From: Komarekiella delphini-convector SJRDD-AB1
Lineage (GTDB): Bacteria; Cyanobacteriota; Cyanobacteriia; Cyanobacteriales; Nostocaceae
Direction: 5' to 3'
Length of the DNA stretch: 64,000 bases
Assembly: GCF_014831675.1 (NCBI RefSeq)
Contig: NZ_VJXY01000009.1
Location: forward strand, 1-64,000
Shown here: piece by piece, positions 1 to 7,905 of the stretch
Layout of the letters: every line of letters starts with the position of its first letter
How positions within the stretch are numbered: the first letter of the stretch is position 1
Program-made: the position numbers and the translations under genes
The notes under the pieces: model-generated
Told to the model about the DNA's origin: nothing
Seen by the model: the letters and a program-made list of their open reading frames with translations, nothing else
Database searches by the model: none

Positions 1-307
1 CATCGCAGCCCCGTTAATTTTTGTGTTAACGTTTTATGCGGATTAATCGCTTATTGTCATCAACCTAAGAAACCTAGTCTTCAACTGGAGTGGCTCTTGC
101 CTTCTTATCTTTAACCCGAACTCAGGTTAACTATTATAAAAATATTGATAAAGCAAATAACAGGTAATAATATCAGCATTTTCAAGCAAGATAATATGTT
201 ATTTTCATTCAGATTAATCAAGTTATAGACAACAATAGTTTACGACAAAAATATGTTAATTAAAACTATAAAATATTTTGACCAATGATTCTTTATTGGT
301 ACAAGCC

Positions 308-455
308 TCCAGATTTATTCGTGGAATCAATAAAATATCCAAAATTTCCAAGCTCCCAGATTGATCCGTGGGGTCAATCCAAAATCTGTCTTGGAAAGTT
401 CTGAGCGGAGGCTTCCTGCGATCAGACTTTCTGCATAATCTAAAATCTAAAATTG
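308..455. repeat. Imperfect repeat block in the left spacer
   Basis: Positions 1-509 hold no gene I can support and are AT-rich. Within them, two imperfect copies of a motif CAGATT-N-AT-N-CGTGG...TCAAT lie side by side (about 308-345 and 357-390). The second is followed by a string beginning AAAATCTGTCTTGGAAAG at 381. That string, with its purine-rich tail of repeated AATCTAAAAT, recurs at 13451-13535 upstream of csaB. It looks like a dispersed non-coding repeat typical of Nostocales spacers. No promoter or RNA gene was recognised. Confidence 0.5.
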
Positions 456-509
456 TCTGACTGATTTGATATTTCTGAAAACCCAGTGGTTATTTAACTA
501 TATGCGTAG

Positions 510-629
510 GTGGTAAGCGATATTTTAAAACTGATTTTTGAGGATTTGCAGTATCCACCGGAGGTGTTGAGGCAACTGTATCGTAGGATTGAAAGGGGCG
601 CAGATTTGACAATAGCTAGTCATCAATAA
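510..629 (+). CDS. Possible 39-aa small protein
   Basis: A GTG-initiated frame of 39 codons with protein-like composition: an amphipathic stretch containing FEDLQYPPEVLRQLYRRIE, then a short polar tail and TAA. The YPPEVLRQL segment looks like a genuine helix rather than random translation, and the opposite-strand reading of this stretch looks meaningless. No clear Shine-Dalgarno (SD) sequence precedes the GTG. It could be a small conserved cyanobacterial protein or the remnant of a longer one. Function unknown. Confidence 0.3.
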   Translation: MVSDILKLIFEDLQYPPEVLRQLYRRIERGADLTIASHQ

Positions 630-847
630 AAGGAGGCGGTGTAAGTAGTTAGAGAGTTGTCGAAGGTTTTTTATCCCGTGTGCATCGGAGTGCGATCGCA
701 AGTACAACGCCCAATGATATAAAATTCTCTTGCAGCTAATTGGACGGCAAAAATTAATTTAAATTGCTGAACTTGAAACCGAATCTGGCAAGTAACCGAC
801 GTGAAATAGTCACAAATGAAGATTTTTTAATCGAACTTAAATCTTAA

Positions 848-2785
848 ATGTCAAGTCTAAGTAGAAATTGGCTTGTTGATGGCAGGGCTATGAAAGCTAT
901 TTTTTGGGGCGTATCTCAATTTTACAGAAGGATGATCTCGTTGCTACCTACCGATGCTAACCACCGTGTACCTTTAGCAGGTGAAACCTCTGCCTCACAA
1001 CAAATGCATTTGCATAATTGGCAGGCTTTTCTCCTTTCTCGCTGGCTTCACCCCTTGCTTTGTTTGATGTGGTTGATTATCGGCATCAGCTTACGCCTAG
1101 CCAACTTGACTGCAAAGCCTCCTTGGACTGACGAGTTTTCTACTTTAGTATTTAGTTTGGGGAATAGTTTTTTAGAAGTACCCTTAGATCAAGCGATCGC
1201 TCCTGATATTTTATTGCAACCATTACAACCACAACCCGCCGCTAATATCCAAGATGTATGGGCACACTTGAGTCATGAAACTAACCATCCCCCACTTTAC
1301 TTTGTCCTAGCTCATTGGTGGATGCAGTTATTTCCCACACAAGAGGGTTTAGTTTCTTTGTGGGGGGCGCGATCGCTTGCGGCTCTTTTCGGTGCTGCAT
1401 CCATTCCAGCTATCTATGTCTTAAGCTGGTTAAGCTTTCGCTCTCGCTTGGTTGGCCATTTAGCCGCTGCCATGATGGCAGTATCACCCTACGGTATTTT
1501 TCTGGCACAAGAAGCGCGTCATTACACTTTGGCAATTTTGTGGGTGATTGCTTCCCTGGCTTGTTTGGTAATTACCACACGTCACATCAAAAACCGTACA
1601 CAATTACCTATTTGGGTAGCAATCTCCTGGGTAGGAATTAATGCTTTAGGTATTGCCACTCATTACTTTTTTGCCCTTACCCTCTGCGCTGAAGCTTTAG
1701 TTTTGATTGTTCTGGCTTGGCAATATCAGGCTGGCGCAAAATTTTCTCTTCTTTTGTCGCATCCCTGGCGGCGTATCTATGCCGTTGCTGTTGGCACTTT
1801 TGTAGCAGGTGCAGTTTGGCTACCCATATTTTTACATAACAGTTATGGTAGTAAATTGACAGACTGGATACAGCAACCACGTGTCGGATTTGCTTGGTTA
1901 AGCCCGATTTTTCAAGCTTTTGCGGCATGGATAACCATGATTTACTTGCTACCAGTTGAAGCACCACAGCTAGCAATTGTAATCGCTTCAGGACTGGTGA
2001 TGCTGATCTTCTTGATTTGGGCAGCACCGATCCTGGTTCGGGGGCTAAAATTTCAGCTACAGCAATCAGAGAATCGCTTGATGACTCAGGTATTAGCTGG
2101 GATAGTTGTGGGAGCGATCGCTTTATTCTTCATCTTTACGTACTTTCTTGGTATTGATTTAACAAGGGGTGCTCGTTATAACTTTGTTTACTTTCCAGCT
2201 GTCATAGTTTTACTTGGAGCTAGTCTTGCCGTTTGTTGGCGTTCTCCGAAAAAACTAATGAAAAGAACTTCCGCAGAAATAGCCAAATGGAAAGAAATTC
2301 GGAAGTCGAAAATTGATCCTCGAAACTTTGGCAGAATAACTGGTAAAAAAGCCGTGATGCTCATTTGGCTAATGGGATTTTTCAGTGCCATCACAGTTAT
2401 TTGCAATCTTGGTTATCAAAAGTACTATCGTCCTGACCTTTTTGCACAGCTAATTCAGCAAACATCGCAAGTTCCAGTACTCATTGCCACCACCCAAATT
2501 ACTCATGTGCATATTGGCGAAATGATGGGAGTAGCCAGGGAGTTTAAAATGCAGAATTCCCGTTTATCAGATATTCTGTTTCTCTTGGCTCATCAAGACC
2601 AAGACCCTAATACTTCTACAATTGCTTTAGAAAATAACTTAAAGACGCTACCACGACCTTTTGACTTATGGCTTGTAAATTTTCGTGCTCCTGTAGCAGA
2701 AGTCAACAAATGTGTTGCTAATACCCAATCTTTGCCATTAGTAAACGGCTATGATTACAAGATTTTTCATTGTAGGAAAGATTAA
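848..2785 (+). CDS. GT39-type membrane glycosyltransferase
   Basis: A 645-aa polytopic membrane protein of the ArnT/PMT-like glycosyltransferase 39 superfamily, expected to move a sugar from a polyprenyl-phosphate donor to an acceptor on the outer face of the plasma membrane. After a soluble N-terminus of about 65 residues and a first transmembrane helix, it has the family's acidic pair in the first loop (PPWTDEF, D95/E96), then NHPPLYFVLAHWW and about ten more hydrophobic segments. The C-terminal 120 residues form a soluble tail. The ATG at 848 has no obvious SD; ATGs inside the first 20 codons are alternatives. Donor and acceptor cannot be told from sequence. It appears to be a single-gene unit. 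Confidence 0.8.
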   Translation: MSSLSRNWLVDGRAMKAIFWGVSQFYRRMISLLPTDANHRVPLAGETSASQQMHLHNWQAFLLSRWLHPLLCLMWLIIGISLRLANLTAKPPWTDEFSTLVFSLGNSFLEVPLDQAIAPDILLQPLQPQPAANIQDVWAHLSHETNHPPLYFVLAHWWMQLFPTQEGLVSLWGARSLAALFGAASIPAIYVLSWLSFRSRLVGHLAAAMMAVSPYGIFLAQEARHYTLAILWVIASLACLVITTRHIKNRTQLPIWVAISWVGINALGIATHYFFALTLCAEALVLIVLAWQYQAGAKFSLLLSHPWRRIYAVAVGTFVAGAVWLPIFLHNSYGSKLTDWIQQPRVGFAWLSPIFQAFAAWITMIYLLPVEAPQLAIVIASGLVMLIFLIWAAPILVRGLKFQLQQSENRLMTQVLAGIVVGAIALFFIFTYFLGIDLTRGARYNFVYFPAVIVLLGASLAVCWRSPKKLMKRTSAEIAKWKEIRKSKIDPRNFGRITGKKAVMLIWLMGFFSAITVICNLGYQKYYRPDLFAQLIQQTSQVPVLIATTQITHVHIGEMMGVAREFKMQNSRLSDILFLLAHQDQDPNTSTIALENNLKTLPRPFDLWLVNFRAPVAEVNKCVANTQSLPLVNGYDYKIFHCRKD

Positions 2786-2831
2786 TCAGGGTTACAGTTG
2801 ATTACGAATTGAAGCAAAGTGACTTGTTTTT

Positions 2832-3434
2832 TCACTCAAAACTTTCAGGCATACCCACTGGTGACAAACCCGCGATCGCTCGTAAGTTTTGACAACGAAT
2901 CAATTCAGTAAAATTTAAACCAGAACGTCCTTCAATCTTAGCTACCGCCTCAATTGCAGATAACAAATGTTCTGCTGCTTGAACTTCTGAATAACCGCGC
3001 CGTTGTCCTATGCGAATTGCTGCTGCATCAGCATTTAACTCTGACTCTTGAGATTTATTAGTGCGCCAAATGCGAGTCAGGGCGATCGCGCTTAATCCCC
3101 CAGCCACAGCTATACCTACTACATCTGACTGTGTTGATTCCAATAATCCACCTAAAAGCCCCACTAATACTACACCTTGATAAATATCGGGTTTAAACCA
3201 CTTCACCCCTGTTAACCAGCTAACCATCTGTAATAACAGTAAATCCCGTTGCGGCTTCGTCAGGCGACGCCACAAATCGAAGTTAATATATATCGGTCGT
3301 TCTCGATTCCAGGGTAAGGGAAAATCAGCTTGTATTACCTTTGACTGCTGCGGTTTGCTAACGATTTTTGTGGTCATCCGACCAGAAGCAGGCATTACAT
3401 CTAATAAACGTCGAATTTCAACATTTGGCTCCAT
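2832..3434 (-). CDS. DUF3318 domain protein
   Basis: A 200-aa protein of the cyanobacterial DUF3318 family. It opens with MEPNVEIRRLLDVMPASGRM, followed by a basic linker, a central pair of hydrophobic segments around residues 85-120 (LVGLLGGLLES, GIAVAGGLSAIAL) and a C-terminal region with ELNADAAAIRIGQRRGYS. The hydrophobic pair suggests membrane association, and the DAAAIRIGQRRGYS segment resembles a peptidase-like helix without a clear metal site. It is transcribed toward the GT39 gene with only 46 bp between their stop codons. Biochemical role unknown. Confidence 0.8.
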   Translation of the reverse strand: MEPNVEIRRLLDVMPASGRMTTKIVSKPQQSKVIQADFPLPWNRERPIYINFDLWRRLTKPQRDLLLLQMVSWLTGVKWFKPDIYQGVVLVGLLGGLLESTQSDVVGIAVAGGLSAIALTRIWRTNKSQESELNADAAAIRIGQRRGYSEVQAAEHLLSAIEAVAKIEGRSGLNFTELIRCQNLRAIAGLSPVGMPESFE

Positions 3435-3589
3435 ATTTTTAATTATTAGCCATAATATGCACGGTGACTAATTCTGCAAAAGATAAACTTTTCGTGTTAA
3501 TCTTTGATTTGTCAAACGTTATCACAGTATTTAAGAATAAACCTTCTGGTGGTGAAAACCTACGCAAACTAAGGTTTGTAAATAGAACA

Positions 3590-3735
3590 GACAAAGCTTT
3601 AAGCTCATCCCACCCCATCAAGGGGATGGGATTTCACGTTGATTGTTGACTGTTAACAGTTAACTGCGTCGGGGCGTCTTTCATCACCTACCGAGAAGGA
3701 ATGGGTTTTACCGACGCCTTTTTATAACTATTAAG
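3590..3735. repeat. Dispersed stem-loop repeat, copy 1
   Basis: About 145 bp built from a hairpin (CATCCC...GGGATG), a TTGACTG/TTAACAG heptamer run, and a second long-range stem (GCGTCGG at about 3667 with CCGACGC near 3710) ending in TTTTTATAACT. A near-identical copy in the opposite orientation lies at 57475-57610. The layout resembles ends of IS200/IS605-type elements or a palindromic mini-element, but no transposase is present. The short ORFs crossing it on both strands are likely translation of the repeat. Confidence 0.7.
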
Positions 3736-3753
3736 ACTACACTTGATAAATAC

Positions 3754-4014
3754 ATGGACGCTTTTGCTCCCAACCCGCCTGAATGGACAAATAAGGCAAC
3801 ACACGCTTATGATTTTTGTTGTCCTAACTGCCACTCAAGCAGCCTAGAAGCTGCAAAAGTTTGGCTGAATCGGCGATCGCCTGTCATGACAGAAGACCGT
3901 CGCCGCAAATGGCAGGAGTTCTACTATTGTCATTGTGATTTTGTCTGGTGGGCTTGGAGTAGCGATCGCCCCCCAACAGATATATCTAATCAGCGAGATT
4001 ATAACTCTATGTAA
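3754..4014 (+). CDS. Small Cys-rich (zinc-ribbon-like) protein
   Basis: An 86-aa protein with cysteines in the order CCPNC (residues 22-26) and CHC (about 67-69), followed by FVWWAWSS. The spacing of a CxxC pair and a later CxC/HC pair suggests one bound zinc ion. The ATG follows a spacer with no other gene and the frame ends just before a strong terminator at 4028. I recall similar small proteins as conserved hypotheticals in cyanobacteria, but no function is established. Single-gene unit. Confidence 0.65.
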   Translation: MDAFAPNPPEWTNKATHAYDFCCPNCHSSSLEAAKVWLNRRSPVMTEDRRRKWQEFYYCHCDFVWWAWSSDRPPTDISNQRDYNSM

Positions 4015-4035
4015 TCCCGTTTTTTCCTAAACAAA

Positions 4036-4060
4036 AACCCGCACAAAGGCGGGCTTTTAT
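4036..4060 (+). terminator. Rho-independent terminator
   Basis: The stem AACCCGC / GCGGGCTT with the loop ACAAAG is followed by TTTATTT. It lies directly after the stop of the Cys-rich gene and could also end transcription from the convergent porin gene. Confidence 0.75.
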
Positions 4061-4117
4061 TTATCAAATTAGCTAGTAGCGAACATTTAAGTACTCACTA
4101 CTAACTCATAAACAGTT

Positions 4118-5743
4118 TTAGAAAGTGAAAGTGGTACGCAGTGTACCTATATAAATGGTGTCATTCGCGTCGTTGTGCTCAGGATTGAAGATCACCAATA
4201 CACCAGGAGTTACGGCAATGTTATCGGTGAGTTTCACTTTGTAGAGAGCTTCTGCATGATAAGATGTGTCTGGATCTTCTCTACCTGCAATATCATTACT
4301 AGTGACTGTGGGTGATTGACCAAAGATCAAACCAAGCAAGTTTCCTTCTCTACCAAAATCTTTAAGACCTAGGGTCGCAGCCCAGTAAAACAAGTCTGCA
4401 TCACTACCTCTAGTTGCACCGGCTTCAGATTTGGCGGTTGTATAACCAACCCAACCACCAACGGTTAATGCTGAGCTGGGCTGGAAGGTAGCTTGTACCC
4501 CATAGTGGTTTGCTGAAGTAGCAACACCATTACCAAAGGGGCGGACAGCGAAGGCACTACCTGTGCTTCCCGTCAGGTTAATATCGTTGGGGTTCCCAGC
4601 AGTTGTAAGATCAGGATCTCTACCACCATCGTAAGTGTGAGCGTATGTGAAACCTATATTGAAAGCTTTACTAGGTTGGAATGCTATCTGTCCAAAGGCT
4701 GCATAGTCACCATCGGAAATTCCAAAACCGTCGTTGGGATTGCTAGCTCTGGGAGCCAGATAAGCACCCGACAAGCTAAGAGCACCACCAGGATTAAAGG
4801 TAACAGTTACACCAGCACCACCAGAACCTTGGCGATAAATAGGGCTGAAACGTCCATAGCGAGAGATAGCGCCTGAACCGCTGCTTCTAAAGTCAGGGTT
4901 AAAGACGTTGACGTTTTCGTAGAACTCAGCACCAGTGGCTTCAACCTTGATACGCAATGCATCATTGAAGTTAAAAGCATAGTTAACTTTATCGATTTCA
5001 ACACCGTTGCCGGTATCAGCCTCATAACCCAAGCGGGTCATGTTAGTACCCGTTACAGTATTATTTTGGACAATATTGCCGGATTGTAAACGAACTTGCA
5101 ACTTGTCTTTACCAGTGAAGCTGCTTTCCAAACTCAAACGCACGCGATTAGAGAAAACAGTGTTGGAATTTAAGTCACCACCGCCAGCTCTCTCATCTCC
5201 GAAAGCATCAGATACGTTGAAGATCGCTTCTCCAACCAATTTAGTGGTGGTAGAAAACTGATTAGCTTCCAGTTCCGAAGTGCGGGCTTCTAAACCATCA
5301 ACGCGACCGCGCAAGGTTGCAAGCTCAGCGGAAAATTCTTCTTGTAAACGCTGTAAGGTAGCTAGGTCTTGCTTAGTTACCAAGTCAGCTGTGGCTGTAG
5401 CAATCAGTTCATTAACCCGATCTAAACAGGCATTCAAACCTGCGGCAAATTCGTAACGGGTCAAAGCACGATTACCACGATAAGTACCATTGGGATAACC
5501 TGCAATACAGCCGTAGCGCTCAACTAGTGACTGCAAAGCTTGGAATGCCCAATCTGTAGGTTGTACATCCGAGAACTGAGAAACAGATGTTACCTGACCA
5601 AGGCTATTAGATTCTTCTTGAGATAGTTGGGCAACAGTTGTTACTTGTTCCTTAGTTTCCGCAGCTAAAGTGCTGTTAGCAGCAAAAAATGTAGCTACGA
5701 TAACTGGACTGACCTTCAACACATTCCAAAATAGTTTTGTCAT
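4118..5743 (-). CDS. SLH-domain OprB-family porin
   Basis: An outer-membrane beta-barrel protein of the cyanobacterial SomA/Slr1841 type (iron-uptake porin/OprB family), mediating passive entry of ions and small solutes. From an N-terminal signal peptide (FWNVLKVSPVIVATFFAANS), it has an SLH domain (FSDVQPTDWAFQALQSLVER through LTRYEFAAGLNACLDRV), a short coiled coil (TLQRLQEEFSAELATLRGRV) and a long barrel ending in LRTTFTF with a terminal Phe, as usual for outer-membrane proteins. The frame opens at a GTG at 5761. The ATG at 5743 is preferred because GAGTGAGAG lies just upstream and the signal peptide then begins MTKLFW. This start gives 541 aa, typical for the family. Confidence 0.9.
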   Translation of the reverse strand: MTKLFWNVLKVSPVIVATFFAANSTLAAETKEQVTTVAQLSQEESNSLGQVTSVSQFSDVQPTDWAFQALQSLVERYGCIAGYPNGTYRGNRALTRYEFAAGLNACLDRVNELIATATADLVTKQDLATLQRLQEEFSAELATLRGRVDGLEARTSELEANQFSTTTKLVGEAIFNVSDAFGDERAGGGDLNSNTVFSNRVRLSLESSFTGKDKLQVRLQSGNIVQNNTVTGTNMTRLGYEADTGNGVEIDKVNYAFNFNDALRIKVEATGAEFYENVNVFNPDFRSSGSGAISRYGRFSPIYRQGSGGAGVTVTFNPGGALSLSGAYLAPRASNPNDGFGISDGDYAAFGQIAFQPSKAFNIGFTYAHTYDGGRDPDLTTAGNPNDINLTGSTGSAFAVRPFGNGVATSANHYGVQATFQPSSALTVGGWVGYTTAKSEAGATRGSDADLFYWAATLGLKDFGREGNLLGLIFGQSPTVTSNDIAGREDPDTSYHAEALYKVKLTDNIAVTPGVLVIFNPEHNDANDTIYIGTLRTTFTF

Positions 5744-5887
5744 GTTTTTACTCTCACTCACACCTAAATAAATCCAAACTTATGGTAAAATTTCAAGAAC
5801 CTTTTTTTCAGGAATTTCACTCACAATTTCCGCACCAATTATACCTTATTTTTATTAATTCTCACAAGTCAAAACTACAGTTTTGAA

Positions 5888-6496
5888 CTATAGTTTAGTT
5901 AATTGCTTTGGTAAACGCAGAATGATACGTCGTTTGTGGCGTAAAAGCACTCCTTCTTCCTCAAACTGCTGTAATAGCCGTGTTACTGTTACTCTCGTAG
6001 TATTCAATACCTCTGATATTTCTTGATGAGTAACATTTAGATCTATTAGCTTGCCTTGTTCTACATCACGGCCAAATTTCTCACTTAACCACACTAAAAA
6101 TTGCCATATACGTAATGACATTGGTTTGCGATGTACTATACTTAACAGTTCTTCTGCCTGCTGAATATGAGATAACAAAGCATTGACATCTTGATGCCAA
6201 AGATGAGGTGGTACAATGCTAACTTCCACGCTTGTCAGACATTCAATCTGGTAAGGCATAACTTTAGAAAAAGAGTAGCCAATCAGATCCTCAGGGCCCC
6301 AATAACCTAGAGTTACAAATGTTCCGTCTTCACTCCAGGTTAAAGTACGAACTGCTCCGCGTTCAATGCGCCACAGTACATCATTCCGAGGTGGAATAAC
6401 TTCCCGACGGCTAAAGAGACGTTGAGGTAAATGGCCACCTAAAGCAGAATTATTCGACGCAACAGAATAGTTAGGAGTAAGACTTGTGGAATACAT
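5888..6496 (-). CDS. Crp/Fnr-family transcriptional regulator
   Basis: A 202-aa regulator with a degenerate cyclic-nucleotide-like beta-barrel (residues about 25-100, including WRIERGAVRTLTWSEDGTFV) and a C-terminal winged helix (155-185, THQEISEVLNTTRVTVTRLL). It lacks the residues that would mark classical cAMP binding or an Fnr iron-sulfur cluster, so the effector is unknown. It is not NtcA, whose recognition helix differs. It lies upstream of the porin gene on the same strand with a 144-bp AT-rich spacer, so local control of the porin is possible but unproven. Confidence 0.85.
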   Translation of the reverse strand: MYSTSLTPNYSVASNNSALGGHLPQRLFSRREVIPPRNDVLWRIERGAVRTLTWSEDGTFVTLGYWGPEDLIGYSFSKVMPYQIECLTSVEVSIVPPHLWHQDVNALLSHIQQAEELLSIVHRKPMSLRIWQFLVWLSEKFGRDVEQGKLIDLNVTHQEISEVLNTTRVTVTRLLQQFEEEGVLLRHKRRIILRLPKQLTKL

Positions 6497-6770
6497 GATT
6501 GCAAGGTTTGAAAGAGCGGAACTATTTAATTTAATTAATTTAAAAATTTATTAGATATATCCTGGTAATTTTTTATGAACTACTATGTGGCTAAATAGCT
6601 TCAAGATTATTTAATACTAATGTTTGTAATTGTTAAATTTAACTTGAATACTATAAGTGCTATTACACAATCAACTCTGGTTACTTTAATCGTGTAAGTT
6701 TAAGAACAGGTAAGCTTTTAGTGAAATGTATGTTATTCAACTAATTTTTAATTTTTTTTTAATAAAATTT

Positions 6771-6946
6771 AGGACTTACGCAAGAACTCTCTGAAACTCT
6801 TATTTCTTCTCTGCGTTCGCGCAGCGTGTCGCAGACAGACGCTTTGCGTAGCTTGCTTCTTTGCAGGAGTTATGTGTTTTTGCGTCCTTAGCGGTATGCC
6901 TCCGGCACGCTACGCGAACGTTTTTTTATGATTTTGCGTAAGTCCT
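6771..6946. mobile_element. MITE-like element, 176 bp
   Basis: The 13-bp terminal inverted repeat (TIR) AGGACTTACGCAA (6771-6783) is matched perfectly by TTGCGTAAGTCCT (6934-6946). The interior holds further palindromic blocks (CGTTCGCGCAGCGTG; GGCACGCTACGCGAACG). There is no ORF. The same terminal sequence, with one changed base, bounds the element at 27123-27620, so this is a small non-autonomous family. It sits in the 6497-7088 spacer, which otherwise shows only AT-rich sequence and a heptamer repeat. Confidence 0.75.
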
Positions 6947-7030
6947 GAAAATTATTAGGACTAGCCTGTTGCTTGAACAACTGCTCATAAGCTGTTATGC
7001 ATTTAAATTGCACATTACCTCGACATTCAG

Positions 7031-7075
7031 GTTGACTGTTAACCGTTAACTGTCAACAGTCAACAGTTAACAACT
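7031..7075. repeat. Heptamer repeat (STRR type)
   Basis: A run of TTGACTG / TTAACCG / TTAACTG / TCAACAG units, the short tandemly repeated repetitive sequences known from heterocystous cyanobacteria. Because TTAACTG units are followed by CAGTTAA units, it can fold back on itself. Confidence 0.75.
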
Positions 7076-7088
7076 ACAAAGAGTAGTT

Positions 7089-7205
7089 ATGCAATTGAGA
7101 CGCGCATTAGCTTACTATCATGAGCGTCGGCTTTCGACACTCAGGTTTCTTTATGGGCACGACTGGCTGCCCGATTTATTATCTCAAAGCTCTAATAAGC
7201 TCTAA
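7089..7205 (+). CDS. Possible 38-aa small protein
   Basis: An ATG-started frame of 38 codons containing RRALAYYHERRLSTLRFLYG and a tail ending NKL, converging on phoU with its TAA directly abutting the phoU stop. It is basic, helical-looking and has reasonable composition. Only a weak AGAG precedes the ATG. It may equally be chance coding next to a repeat. Function unknown. Confidence 0.25.
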   Translation: MQLRRALAYYHERRLSTLRFLYGHDWLPDLLSQSSNKL

Positions 7206-7877
7206 TTAAGAGCGCTGACCAGTAACGATGTATGCCACTCTTTGACCAATATTAGTAGCATGATCTGCCATGCGTTCTAAACAACGAATCGCCAATGCCA
7301 GCAGCACAATCGGCTCGACGACACCTTGAACATCCCGTTGGTGGGCTAAAGTCTGATAAACGCGATCGTATGCATCGTCTACAGTATCATCTAAGTGCTT
7401 TAAACTTCGTCCACCAACTTCATCCAAATCTGCTAAAGCCCCCAAGCTAGTTGCTAGCATCGCCTGAGCATGAAGGGACATGGCTTCAATCTCTGATAAA
7501 CATGTATGAGGCGGATAAGGAAAGATTTTGATTGCAATCTCAGCTAAGTCCTTAGCATAATCGCCAATGCGCTCTAAGTCTCGCACAAGCTGCATAAAAG
7601 CACTCAAACATCGTAAATCTTGGGCTGTTGGCGCTTGCAGCGTCATGATTGCTGTACAGTCTGATTCTATTTGTCTATAAAAGCGATCAATTTTTTTATC
7701 TAATCGGGGAAGTTTCTCAGCAGCCGTTAAGCTACGGGCAAATAACGCTTGGTGGCTAAGGCGAAATGAATTTTCTACCAAAGCTCCCATACTCAATACA
7801 TCCCGCTCTAAGCGCCTAATGGCGCGTGCTAGCTGGGGTGGTCTTTGAGAATCAGGATTAGAATGGACAGCTTTCAC
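7206..7877 (-). CDS. phoU: Phosphate signalling regulator PhoU (SphU)
   Basis: A PhoU-family protein (223 aa from this start): two repeated three-helix domains. Each repeat carries the metal-binding type motif, seen as LVRDLERIGDYAKDLAE in the first half and ALAIRCLERMADHATNIGQ in the second. PhoU represses the sensor kinase when phosphate is plentiful and bridges it to the Pst transporter. The frame is open back to 7973 inside sphS, but the GTG at 7877 (VKAVHSNP) starts just after the sphS stop and gives the usual family length. It is the third gene of sphR-sphS-phoU. No pst genes are in the window. Confidence 0.9.
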   Translation of the reverse strand: MKAVHSNPDSQRPPQLARAIRRLERDVLSMGALVENSFRLSHQALFARSLTAAEKLPRLDKKIDRFYRQIESDCTAIMTLQAPTAQDLRCLSAFMQLVRDLERIGDYAKDLAEIAIKIFPYPPHTCLSEIEAMSLHAQAMLATSLGALADLDEVGGRSLKHLDDTVDDAYDRVYQTLAHQRDVQGVVEPIVLLALAIRCLERMADHATNIGQRVAYIVTGQRS

Positions 7878-7905
7878 ACTACTTGTAGTCTCAGTGAAGA
7901 TATTA

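Noticed and set aside
525-707. 60-aa minus-strand ORF in the left spacer
   Set aside because: The plus-strand frame 510-629 reads more like protein; the minus-strand product has no recognisable features.
3439-3649. Short ORFs on both strands upstream of the Cys-rich gene
   Set aside because: They run through the stem-loop repeat and have no SD or family resemblance.
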